Source: Actinomycetota bacterium
Lineage (GTDB): Bacteria > Actinomycetota > AC-67
Assembly (NCBI GenBank): GCA_040905475.1
Contig: JBBDRM010000142.1
Span: forward strand, 26,574 to 84,418
Length of the DNA stretch: 57,845 nucleotides
Direction: 5' to 3'
Below are positions 20,903 through 28,752 of this stretch, piece by piece. Made by a program: the position numbers and the translations under genes. The notes under the pieces were generated by a model, which was given only the letters and a program-made list of their open reading frames with translations, was not told the DNA's origin and did no database searches. Positions within the stretch are counted from its first letter, which is position 1; each line of letters starts with the position of its first letter.

Positions 20903-21175
20903 TCAGGAAGAGGCCTGCGGCGGTCCGGCCGGGCGCTCGGTTCGGCGGAATCCGGGAGCCTGCACCAGATAGCCCACGATGGTGAGGATCAGTGTGAGCG
21001 ACGCGATCGCGATGGTTGCGATGGCCATGTAGAACGTCCACGACTTCGACGGTGCCGGGTTGGGCAGCAAGCTCGGCGTTCCGGTGGGCGAGGGGCTCTG
21101 GGCGAACGCCGGACCGGCCGTCAGCACAAACGTGACGACCGCGACCCCGAAACACCGAACGAATGAGCCCGCCAA
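20903..21175 (-). CDS. Small secreted or membrane protein of unknown function
   Basis: A 90-residue protein with a signal peptide (FGVAVVTFVLTAGPAFAQS), a short Pro/Ser/Thr linker and one C-terminal TM (MAIATIAIASLTLILTIVGY) with a short basic tail. It lies 47 bases upstream of the DUF2342 gene on the same strand. No family is recognised. The 220-base gap to the whiB-like gene on the right holds divergent promoter DNA. Confidence 0.6.
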   Translation of the reverse strand: MAGSFVRCFGVAVVTFVLTAGPAFAQSPSPTGTPSLLPNPAPSKSWTFYMAIATIAIASLTLILTIVGYLVQAPGFRRTERPAGPPQASS

Positions 21176-21340
21176 AGCGCCGAAATGCTACCACAGCCCC
21201 TTCCGGGCTCCTGGTGTTCCCGAACGCACGAGCCTGGTCGGGGGCCACGCGCGGCGTGCACGACCGCACAGCCGGTGGAACGAGGGCACGAATCACTCGG
21301 GAAACGCGTGATCCCCCGAAAAACAGGCCGTTTCGAGGGT

Positions 21341-21368
21341 TTAACTATTGCAACCGCGGTGTTAAACT
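21341..21368 (+). promoter_or_regulatory. Putative promoter of the whiB-like gene
   Basis: TTAACT, a 16-base spacer and TAAACT lie about 30 bases before the ribosome binding site of the whiB-like gene. It is in an AT-richer patch of the divergent gap. By eye only. Confidence 0.35.
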
Positions 21369-21396
21369 CTAGCTAGCACCCAGAGGAGGAGTTCCC

Positions 21397-21666
21397 ATGA
21401 ACGAGGCTCGAATGACGTGGCAGGAAGATGGTTCCTGTCGCGGCGTCGACCCCGAGGTTTTCTTCCCGATCTCAGACGACGAGGCGTGGCGCGCGAGGGA
21501 GATCTGCACCGCGTGCGCCGTGAAGACGGACTGCCTCGCGTTCTCGCTGCAGAACCGGGAGCGTTACGGTGTCTGGGGCGGGGTCACGGAGCGCGAACGC
21601 CAGGAGATGTTCCGTCGCGGCGTCGCGCAGCGCGTGCTCGCCGAAGCGCTCCAGCGCGCCGGCTAG
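21397..21666 (+). CDS. WhiB-family iron-sulfur transcriptional regulator
   Basis: The 89-residue protein has the four [4Fe-4S] ligands Cys14, Cys37, Cys40 and Cys46 in the CxxC pattern, and the GVWGG turn that follows. WhiB proteins act with the principal sigma factor and sense redox or nitric oxide. No AT-hook basic tail is seen, which argues against WhiB7. A strong AGAGGAGGAG ribosome binding site precedes the ATG. WhiB proteins are restricted to actinobacteria and their phages, so this fixes the phylum. Confidence 0.95.
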   Translation: MNEARMTWQEDGSCRGVDPEVFFPISDDEAWRAREICTACAVKTDCLAFSLQNRERYGVWGGVTERERQEMFRRGVAQRVLAEALQRAG

Positions 21667-21770
21667 CAACCTGAGACTAGTTCTCCATAACCCGCCCGAA
21701 GGGCGGCGCGCTGATCCTCACCACCGTCAAAAGCATGCGCGTAGGCGCGACCCGAGGGTTGGATGCTGGG

Positions 21771-21845
21771 TGGAGCCGGAGGGGAGATTTGAACTCCCGA
21801 CCTGCCGCTTACGAGGCGGCTGCTCTGCCCCTGAGCTACTCCGGC
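21771..21845 (-). tRNA. tRNA-Thr (anticodon CGU)
   Basis: A full cloverleaf is readable on the minus strand: acceptor GCCGGAG paired with CTCCGGC, anticodon stem GCCGC/GCGGC around the loop CTCGTAA (anticodon CGT), T-arm GGGAG-TTCAAAT-CTCCC, and an encoded CCA end. Its 5' end overlaps the last bases of the upstream cNMP-binding gene. Confidence 0.95.
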
Positions 21846-22309
21846 GGAGAAACGGGGGCCATGGTAGCACGCGATTTTGCGGCCCCCGGATCGATCCGTC
21901 GCGCTTCCTCCTCGAGGATCCGTAACGCGATCCGAGGCTGCCGAACGAGGAGCGGGCGGAAGTCGCTCCGCAAGATCCCGAGGCACACCGTCCGCTCCGT
22001 CGCGACGACCGACGCGGTCCGAGGGGTCCCCTCGAGCAACGCGATCTCACCGAAGAACTGGCCCGATCCGATGCGATTCACCTCCGCACCCTCCTGCAAG
22101 ACGACGGCCGCACCGGAGAGCAACAGATAGAAGCCCAGACCTTCCTCGCCTTCGGGAACGATCACGGCGCCGTCCTCGAAGCTCAACAGATGCGCGAGCG
22201 ATGCGATGTCGCGAAGGTCCTCGCCGGAGCAACCCGCGAACAACGGCACCCTCGCGAGCGCCCGCGCGGTGTCGTTCGGATCGAGCCGGATGAGTCGCCT
22301 TTCCGCCAT
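21836..22309 (-). CDS. Cyclic nucleotide-binding domain protein
   Basis: A 157-residue protein made mainly of one cNMP-binding (CAP-like) beta-roll: LLSFEDGAVIVPEGEEG, FYLLLSGAAVVL and the phosphate-binding cassette FFGEIALLEGTPRTASVVA (about residues 85-103). There is no DNA-binding helix-turn-helix, so it is a sensor or adaptor rather than a CRP-type regulator. The ATG at 22309 follows GGAGG. Its stop codon TAG lies within the tRNA-Thr acceptor stem and D-arm boundary, a 10-base overlap. Confidence 0.88.
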   Translation of the reverse strand: MAERRLIRLDPNDTARALARVPLFAGCSGEDLRDIASLAHLLSFEDGAVIVPEGEEGLGFYLLLSGAAVVLQEGAEVNRIGSGQFFGEIALLEGTPRTASVVATERTVCLGILRSDFRPLLVRQPRIALRILEEEARRIDPGAAKSRATMAPVSPPE

Positions 22310-22364
22310 CGTGCCTCCACGGTAAAGGTTCGACGCGACCGGGGAAAGTCCTTTGATCGGCGCG

Positions 22365-23525
22365 TCAGTGAACGGGGAACGCGCCGAGCCCCGCGAACAG
22401 CGCCTCGAGCGCGAGCCGCGGAGCGGCGTTGCGTTCGATCGCCAGTCGCGTGCGCTCGATGAGTTCGAGCGCACGGAGCGCGGAAGACGGATCCGACCGC
22501 AGGCGCGGCGCCGCGTCGTCGACCATGAGTTCCTCGCCGGCGCCGACGGCGCCGATCAAGCGGTCGCGGTAGGCGGTCGCGAGATCGTCGAGCGTGTAGA
22601 GATACGTGTCGAGCTCCGCGCGCCGCGCCTCGCGCTTCTGCCGGTCGGCGAGCCGCTTGCGCTGCGACGCGGTTCCGCGTCCGTCGCCGATGAGCTCGGC
22701 CAGATCCTCGAGCTCGCGCTCGTGCTGCTTCCGCAGCGCTGCGGCTGCGTCTTCGGCTTCGGCTCGTATCTCTTCGGCAGCGCGGATCGCTTCGGAGAGC
22801 TCCGCCGACGCGAGTCGCGCGAGAAGGCCCAGGTGCGCGAGCCTTCGCGTCCCCGCCTCGGGGTCGAAGGCGAGCCGCAACGCCCGGGCGAGGTTGCCGC
22901 CGACGCGGGCGGCCCACGCGGCGCGCTCGGCGTCGAGGTTGTGCTGCTCCACGAGCACCCGGCGGATCGCCTGAGGTCCGAGCGGTACGAAGTCGATCCG
23001 CCGGCACCGCGACACCACGGTCTCGGGCAGCCCTTGGGCGTCCGCCGTCACGAGGAGGAACACCACCCCGGCCGGCGGCTCCTCGAGCACCTTCAGCAAC
23101 GAGTTCGCGGCGTGCGGGTTCATCTGCGACGCGTCCTCGATCACGAAGACCTTCGCGGAGCCTTCGATGGCCGTCCGGTGAGCTTCGGGGATCACCCCCC
23201 GGTCGGTCGTCGAGCCCCGGATCTGGTCGACGAGGATCTGCTGACCCTCGGGGACGATCAGATGCACGTCCGGGTGCGCCCAGCGAAGCACCTTCGCGCA
23301 CGACGAACACTCGCCGCATCCGACGCCGCCGGAGGGACAGTTCAGCGCGGCGGCGAACGCGAGCGCCGCCGGCCGGCGACCGACCCCCTCGGGCCCGACG
23401 AAGAGCCATGCGTGACCGGGGCTGCCCGAGGAGAGCGCCTCGCCGAGCGCGGCGACCGCGGCCTCTTGCCCGACGAGCCGCGACCACATCTGCGGAAGCG
23501 GTGCGCGTTCGGGCTTGCTCGCCAT
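22365..23525 (-). CDS. holB: DNA polymerase III delta' subunit
   Basis: The clamp-loader delta' subunit, 386 residues from the ATG at 23525. It has a P-loop with Arg in place of Lys (GPEGVGRR), the zinc-binding Cys cluster CGECSSCAKVL, and the sensor/SRC motif (VVSRCRRIDF). The arginine-type P-loop is usual in actinobacterial HolB. The start overlaps the thymidylate kinase stop as TGATG, so it is coupled to tmk; a tmk-holB pair is widespread. Confidence 0.93.
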   Translation of the reverse strand: MASKPERAPLPQMWSRLVGQEAAVAALGEALSSGSPGHAWLFVGPEGVGRRPAALAFAAALNCPSGGVGCGECSSCAKVLRWAHPDVHLIVPEGQQILVDQIRGSTTDRGVIPEAHRTAIEGSAKVFVIEDASQMNPHAANSLLKVLEEPPAGVVFLLVTADAQGLPETVVSRCRRIDFVPLGPQAIRRVLVEQHNLDAERAAWAARVGGNLARALRLAFDPEAGTRRLAHLGLLARLASAELSEAIRAAEEIRAEAEDAAAALRKQHERELEDLAELIGDGRGTASQRKRLADRQKREARRAELDTYLYTLDDLATAYRDRLIGAVGAGEELMVDDAAPRLRSDPSSALRALELIERTRLAIERNAAPRLALEALFAGLGAFPVH

Positions 23526-25579
23526 CAGATGCCTTCCCGCATGAATGGGAGGATCGCCGTTCTGACCTGACGCTGCACCTCTTCGATCGAGCCTGCCGCG
23601 TCGATGACGGCGAAGCGGCTCGGGAACGACCGCGCGAGGTGGAGGTACGCCTCGCCGACCTTGCGATGGAACGCGACGTCCTCCTGCTCCATGCGGTCGG
23701 GGTCGCCTTTCGTTCGCGCGAGGCCGAGCTCCGCGTCGAGGTGGAGCAGCAGCACGAGATCCGGAAGCATCTCGTCGGTCGCCCACGCGTTCAGCCGCAT
23801 GACGTCGTCCTCACCCAAGCCGCGGGCGATCCCCTGATACGCCAGCGACGAGTCGAGGTAACGGTCGCAAAGCACGATCGATCCGACCTCGAGCGCCGGC
23901 CGGATCACCTCCGAGACGTGCTGGGCGCGACTGGCCGCATACAGCAAGGCTTCGGTCTTCGGATCCATCTCTTTGCAGTCGGGGTCGAGCACCACGTGAC
24001 GGATGCGCTCGGCTATGCGCGTGCCGCCGGGCTCGCGCGTCACGACAACCTTCCTTCCTTGGGCTTCGAGCACTTCATACAAGAGCTTCACCTGCGTCGA
24101 TTTCCCGCAGCCCTCGACGCCCTCGAAAGCGAAGAACAGGCCGCGGCGCTCGCCCCCGGAGATCGGGCGAGGGTGGAACTGTAGACCCTTGATGCGACCG
24201 CGAACCTTCCCGATGATGGCCTTCGGTCGCATAGCGCGGATCGCGGTGATCCCCGCCAGCATCAGGAACCCGCCGCCCGCCCACATCACGACGCGTACGC
24301 CTGCCAGGTCGATGATGTATCCGCCGGCGTGAACGGTGTGATTGCCGATCGCCCCGGCGAGCAGCGGCCAGCCGCCGAGCGCCACGAACAGCGACAGCAT
24401 GATCCCGGTGTACAGCGTCGCGAAGGTGCGGCCGCGGAGCCGGTCCTCGACGCGCTCTTGGAGCAGCGTGAAGATCGTGACCCACGCGACGCCGGCGCCG
24501 AACCCGACGAAGAGCGTCGCAGCGATCGCCGGAGTAATCGACGTCATCGACGAGACGATGATCACCGAGAAGCCTGAGAGGATCAGCCCCAATGGGAAGA
24601 TGCGCTCGCGAGCCACCCGTCGCGCGATCGCGCCGGCCGTGATCATGCCGCCGACGAGCCCGATGCCGACGGCGACGATCAGCGCGCCCCACGCCGTCTG
24701 TGCGGCCGCCTTGGAGCCGTCCACGATCCGTGAGGCGAAGATCGGGCCGAGGGCGATAACCGCTCCCCCGCCGGTGAAGGCGATCCATGCGCCCGTGACG
24801 AGCGTGCGTACGGTCCGGTCGGAGCGGACGAACCGCAAACCCTCCGCGAAATCGCGGAAGGCATGGGCCGCGTCGAACGTTTCGGTCAGCGCGCGCTTGG
24901 CTTTCATGAGGTGCGCCGGGAACGTGGCGACCATCGCGGCGGAGAAGAGGAACGTCAGGGCATCGACGAAGAACGCGAGCGACGTCGGATGCTCCTTCAA
25001 CACGCTGAAGGCGCTTATGTTGCTGCCGAGCACGCCCGCCAGCCCGCCGAGGCCGGCGACGAGCGCGCCCGCGAGCGGGAACGTTCCGTAAGTAGTGATC
25101 AGCGAGAGTTGGTTCGCCGTCATCAGCTCGTGCCGCTCGACCAGGTTGGGGAGCGTCGCCTCCTTCGCCGGGGACCACAGCAGCGTGAGCATCTCCATCA
25201 CCGCGGACACCAGGAACAGCGCCCAGAGGTGGCGGATCCACGGCAGCGAAGCGATCAGTCCGGCCCGCATGAGGTCGGCCGTGATCATCAAGCGCCGCCG
25301 GTCGAAGCGGTCGGCGAGCACCCCAGCGAACGGTCCGAAGAACAATCCCGGCACGACGCGGAAGAGGAGCACGCCGCCGACCGCGAACTCCGCGTTCCCT
25401 TCGGAGAGGTTCTGGACGAAGATCGTCAGGGCGAAGACGCCGAGCCAGTCCCCCAGGCTCGAAACGGTCGTGACCGCCCATAACCGGCGGAAGTAGCGGC
25501 GCTTCAGCAGCGAGAGAAGGGAAGAAGGCTTCTCACTCGGCGGGACGAGTTCGTGCTGCGTCGAGCGCTTCTCGGCTAT
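23525..25579 (-). CDS. tmk: Bifunctional MFS transporter-thymidylate kinase fusion
   Basis: The C-terminal 210 residues are a complete dTMP kinase (P-loop FEGVEGCGKST, TREPGGT, LCDRYLDSSLAYQG), making dTDP for DNA synthesis. The first 450 residues are a 10-12 TM MFS domain of the EntS/MFS_3 type (FFGPFAGVLADRFDRRR). The same fusion occurs next to topA in Streptomyces to my knowledge. The conserved first TM (RRLWAVTTVSSLGDWLGVFA) is in frame upstream of the GTG at 25372, with no ATG, GTG or TTG available. An ATA at 25577-25579 sits 9 bases after AGGAGG and is the best start. The translation would be 684 residues. Confidence 0.88.
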   Translation of the reverse strand: MAEKRSTQHELVPPSEKPSSLLSLLKRRYFRRLWAVTTVSSLGDWLGVFALTIFVQNLSEGNAEFAVGGVLLFRVVPGLFFGPFAGVLADRFDRRRLMITADLMRAGLIASLPWIRHLWALFLVSAVMEMLTLLWSPAKEATLPNLVERHELMTANQLSLITTYGTFPLAGALVAGLGGLAGVLGSNISAFSVLKEHPTSLAFFVDALTFLFSAAMVATFPAHLMKAKRALTETFDAAHAFRDFAEGLRFVRSDRTVRTLVTGAWIAFTGGGAVIALGPIFASRIVDGSKAAAQTAWGALIVAVGIGLVGGMITAGAIARRVARERIFPLGLILSGFSVIIVSSMTSITPAIAATLFVGFGAGVAWVTIFTLLQERVEDRLRGRTFATLYTGIMLSLFVALGGWPLLAGAIGNHTVHAGGYIIDLAGVRVVMWAGGGFLMLAGITAIRAMRPKAIIGKVRGRIKGLQFHPRPISGGERRGLFFAFEGVEGCGKSTQVKLLYEVLEAQGRKVVVTREPGGTRIAERIRHVVLDPDCKEMDPKTEALLYAASRAQHVSEVIRPALEVGSIVLCDRYLDSSLAYQGIARGLGEDDVMRLNAWATDEMLPDLVLLLHLDAELGLARTKGDPDRMEQEDVAFHRKVGEAYLHLARSFPSRFAVIDAAGSIEEVQRQVRTAILPFMREGI

Positions 25580-25633
25580 GGCTTGGATCCTCCTGTCCGC
25601 CGGGGCCCCTCGCCCCTGCGGTCAGGGTAGCAC

Positions 25634-27988
25634 TCAGGTTTCCGAGCCAGGCGTCTCTGAGGAGGCCGCGCTTTCGGCGGAAGGAGCCGCCCCGACGCGG
25701 GTTTTTTCGAGGGCGTCGGCGGTCGCCGCCTCGATCGCCTCGCGCTCGAACGTGCGCTCGCAAGCCAAGCATTTCGCGCCCGACTCGGCGTCGGCCACGA
25801 CCGGGCCTTTGCACTCCGGGCACGCCCCGATCGGCGGCTCCCAGATCGCGTAATCGCAATCGGGATAGCGGTTGCACGACCAGAACGTCCGCTTCCGCTT
25901 CGTCCGCTTGCGGACGACACGGCCTTCCTTGCATTTCGGGCAGACGATCTCGGGGCCTTCGACCTCGTCGAGATTCTTCGTTCCCTTGCACTTCGGATAG
26001 TCCGGGCATCCGAGGAAGGCTCCGAACCGTCCCACTCGCTTGAGCATCGGCTTGCCGCAGATCGGGCACGGGATGTCGGTCTGCTCGGGCTCGGGACGAC
26101 CCGGCTTCCCGTCGCCTCCCGCTTCCTCGACCGCCATCCTGGCCTTGCAATCGGGGAACCGCTCGCACGATAGGAACCAGCCGTAGCGACCCCACGTCTT
26201 CTTCATCTTCGCACCGGTCTCCGCGCCGCACTCCGGGCAGACGATGTCGGTGGTCTCCATCGGACGTTCGGCCTTCTCTTCGGCCCGCTCCGCGATCTCG
26301 GAGACCTCGTTGAAGAAGGTGCGGACGACCGGCTCCCAGTCGAGTTCGCCCTCTGCGATCTTGTCGAGCTCCTGTTCCATCTCAACGGTGAACCCGAGGT
26401 CGACGACCTTCGGGTAGACGTCGGACAGGAAGTCGCACACGACGATGCCGAGCTCGGTCGGAACCAGCCGTTTCCGATCGGACTCCACGTACTTGCGGTC
26501 GTGCAGCGTCGACATGATCTGCGCGTAGGTCGACGGCCGGCCGATGCCGAGCTCCTCGAGGGCTTTCACGAGAGACGCCTCGGTGAAGCGCGGCGGCGGC
26601 TCGGTGAAGTGCTGCGAGGGGGTCAGCTCGTTGAGCGCGAGCGACTGGCCTTCTTCGAGGTTGGGCAGCGCTCCCTCCTGCTCCTCTTCGGGCGTCGGAT
26701 CGTCGCGGCCCTCGCTGTACACGCGCATGAAGCCGTCGAAGCGGACCGTCTGCCCGCTCGCGCGGAAGGTCCGTTCGCCGGCCGAAACGTCGACCGACAC
26801 GGCGTCGAAGATCGCTTGCGCCATCTGGGACGCGACGGCACGCTGCCAGATAAGGGTGTATAGCCGGACCTGATCCTTCTCGAGGTAGCTCGCGACCGAG
26901 TCGGGGTCACGCAGCGCGGACGTGGGCCGGATGGCTTCGTGCGCCTCCTGCGCCCGCGACTGCTTCGACTTGAAGCGGCGCGGCTTGTCGAGCGCGTACT
27001 CCTTGCCGAAGCGATCCCGGACGACTTCGGAGATCTCGGTGAGGGCCTGATCCGCAACCTGCGGCGAGTCGGTTCGCATGTACGTGATCAAGCCGACCGA
27101 TCCCTCGGTGCCGATCTCGACGCCTTCGTAGAGCTGCTGGGCGACGACCATCGTCCGCTTCGCCGAGAAGCCGAGCTTGCGCGAGGCTTCCTGCTGGAGC
27201 GTAGAGGTGATGAACGGAGGCGCGGGGTTCCGGCGGCGTTCCTGGCGCTTGACCTGCGCGACGCCCCACGACGCGTCGCGGACCTCGTCGACGACCGCTT
27301 GCGCCGTTGCTTCCTCGGGAAGCTCGAACTTCTCCTTCTCGAGGTACGGGTAACGCGCCGTGAATGTCTCGCCCTTGTCGGTGGCGAGCAGCGCCTCGAT
27401 CGTCCAGTACTCGCGCGGCTCGAACGCCTGGATCTCGCGCTCGCGATCCACGACGAGACGCAGCGCCGCCGACTGGACGCGACCCGCGGAGATTCCGCTG
27501 CGGACCTTGCGCCACAGGATGGGAGAGATGCGATAGCCGACGATACGGTCCACCGCGCGCCGGGCTTGCTGCGCGTTGACCAAGTTGTCGTCGATGTCGC
27601 GCGGGTTGGCGAAAGCCTCGCGGATCGCCGTCTGCGTGATCTCGGTGAAGGTCACACGACGCGCGCGTTCGGGCGCCAGCTTCGCGGCGTCGGCGATGTG
27701 CCAGGCGATCGCCTCCCCCTCGCGGTCGTGGTCGGTCGCGAGGAAGACGGTCGGCGCGTCCTTGGCCTCCTTACGCAGGTCGGAGATGAACTTCTTCGCC
27801 TTCGTGATGACGTGATAGTCCATCTTGACGCCGCCGTTGACCTCGACGCCCAGCCCGGTTTTGGTCGACTTCGGCAGGTCCCGGACGTGACCCATCGAGG
27901 CCACGACGTGATAGTCCGGGCCCAAGTACTTGCCGATGGTCTTCGCCTTGGTCGGCGATTCGACTACGACGATGTTCTTCGCCATCAA
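25634..27988 (-). CDS. topA: DNA topoisomerase I
   Basis: Type IA topoisomerase of 784 residues that relaxes negative supercoils. It begins with a TOPRIM domain (VVVESPTKAKTIGKYLG, DHDREGEAIAWH), contains the active-site Tyr in GLITYMRTDS, and ends with four zinc-ribbon repeats (CPECGAET, CPICGKPM, CPKCKEGR, CPECKGPV). Actinobacterial TopA usually has a basic tail instead of several zinc ribbons, so this version looks closer to the general bacterial form. The next Met at 27985 is an equally good start. Confidence 0.97.
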   Translation of the reverse strand: MMAKNIVVVESPTKAKTIGKYLGPDYHVVASMGHVRDLPKSTKTGLGVEVNGGVKMDYHVITKAKKFISDLRKEAKDAPTVFLATDHDREGEAIAWHIADAAKLAPERARRVTFTEITQTAIREAFANPRDIDDNLVNAQQARRAVDRIVGYRISPILWRKVRSGISAGRVQSAALRLVVDREREIQAFEPREYWTIEALLATDKGETFTARYPYLEKEKFELPEEATAQAVVDEVRDASWGVAQVKRQERRRNPAPPFITSTLQQEASRKLGFSAKRTMVVAQQLYEGVEIGTEGSVGLITYMRTDSPQVADQALTEISEVVRDRFGKEYALDKPRRFKSKQSRAQEAHEAIRPTSALRDPDSVASYLEKDQVRLYTLIWQRAVASQMAQAIFDAVSVDVSAGERTFRASGQTVRFDGFMRVYSEGRDDPTPEEEQEGALPNLEEGQSLALNELTPSQHFTEPPPRFTEASLVKALEELGIGRPSTYAQIMSTLHDRKYVESDRKRLVPTELGIVVCDFLSDVYPKVVDLGFTVEMEQELDKIAEGELDWEPVVRTFFNEVSEIAERAEEKAERPMETTDIVCPECGAETGAKMKKTWGRYGWFLSCERFPDCKARMAVEEAGGDGKPGRPEPEQTDIPCPICGKPMLKRVGRFGAFLGCPDYPKCKGTKNLDEVEGPEIVCPKCKEGRVVRKRTKRKRTFWSCNRYPDCDYAIWEPPIGACPECKGPVVADAESGAKCLACERTFEREAIEAATADALEKTRVGAAPSAESAASSETPGSET

Positions 27989-28131
27989 CTCTCCGAGAGG
28001 AGGTGGGTACGGGGGAGATGCGTATAGACCCTTCCGGGGCCGGGCTTGTAGCGCCGCATCCGCGCCCTGTCAACTGCTGGGGCCGCGACCAGGGCAGATA
28101 ACGACGCTCGCGCGGATATCATTCCCGAGCC

Positions 28132-28752
28132 ATGGAAGCGTTCGTCGAGGGGTTCGCGAAGCACGGCTACCTTGCCGTTTTCCTCCTGATGCTCGCAGAA
28201 ACGGTCTTCCCGCCGATCCCCTCCGAGGTGACGATGCCGTTCGCCGGGTTCCTCGCATCCCCCGACCGGCCGCTCGACGCGATACAGCTCAATTTCTTCG
28301 CTGTGGCGCTCGCCGGCGTGCTGGGAAACGTGGTCGGTTCGTGGTTCTGGTACGGGGTCGGATGGAAGCTCGGTCGCGCCCCCCTCGACCGCTACGGCAA
28401 GTACGTCGGCGTCAAGCCCGCAGATCTGGACAAGGTCGAGCTCTGGTGGGGAAAGCACGGGACCAAGGCGGTTCTGTTCGGCCGCCTGATCCCGATGGTG
28501 CGTGCGTTCATCTCGCTTCCGGCGGGGATCGAGCGGATGCCCCTCGGGCGGTTCACGGTGTTCTCGGCCCTCGGCTTCTTGCCGTGGGTCTTCGCCCTGA
28601 CGGCGGTCGGCTACCTGCTCGGGGAGAACTGGAACGCGATCGTCGGTGAGTTCAATCTGGCGAGCTACGTGATCGCCGGGCTGATCCTGGTTGCGGGGGC
28701 CGCGTATCTGATCCGACGCCGGCGAGCGGAACGTCACCCACCGGCGGAATGA
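28132..28752 (+). CDS. DedA/VTT-domain membrane protein
   Basis: A 206-residue polytopic protein with the SNARE-associated/VTT motif (ETVFPPIPSEVTMPFAGFLA), a central FGRLIPMVRAFISLPAG and GFLPWVFALTAVGYLLG. DedA proteins take part in lipid flipping and pmf-linked envelope maintenance. The gene is divergent from topA. Its last 101 bases overlap the 3' end of the convergent membrane-protein gene. Confidence 0.92.
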   Translation: MEAFVEGFAKHGYLAVFLLMLAETVFPPIPSEVTMPFAGFLASPDRPLDAIQLNFFAVALAGVLGNVVGSWFWYGVGWKLGRAPLDRYGKYVGVKPADLDKVELWWGKHGTKAVLFGRLIPMVRAFISLPAGIERMPLGRFTVFSALGFLPWVFALTAVGYLLGENWNAIVGEFNLASYVIAGLILVAGAAYLIRRRRAERHPPAE

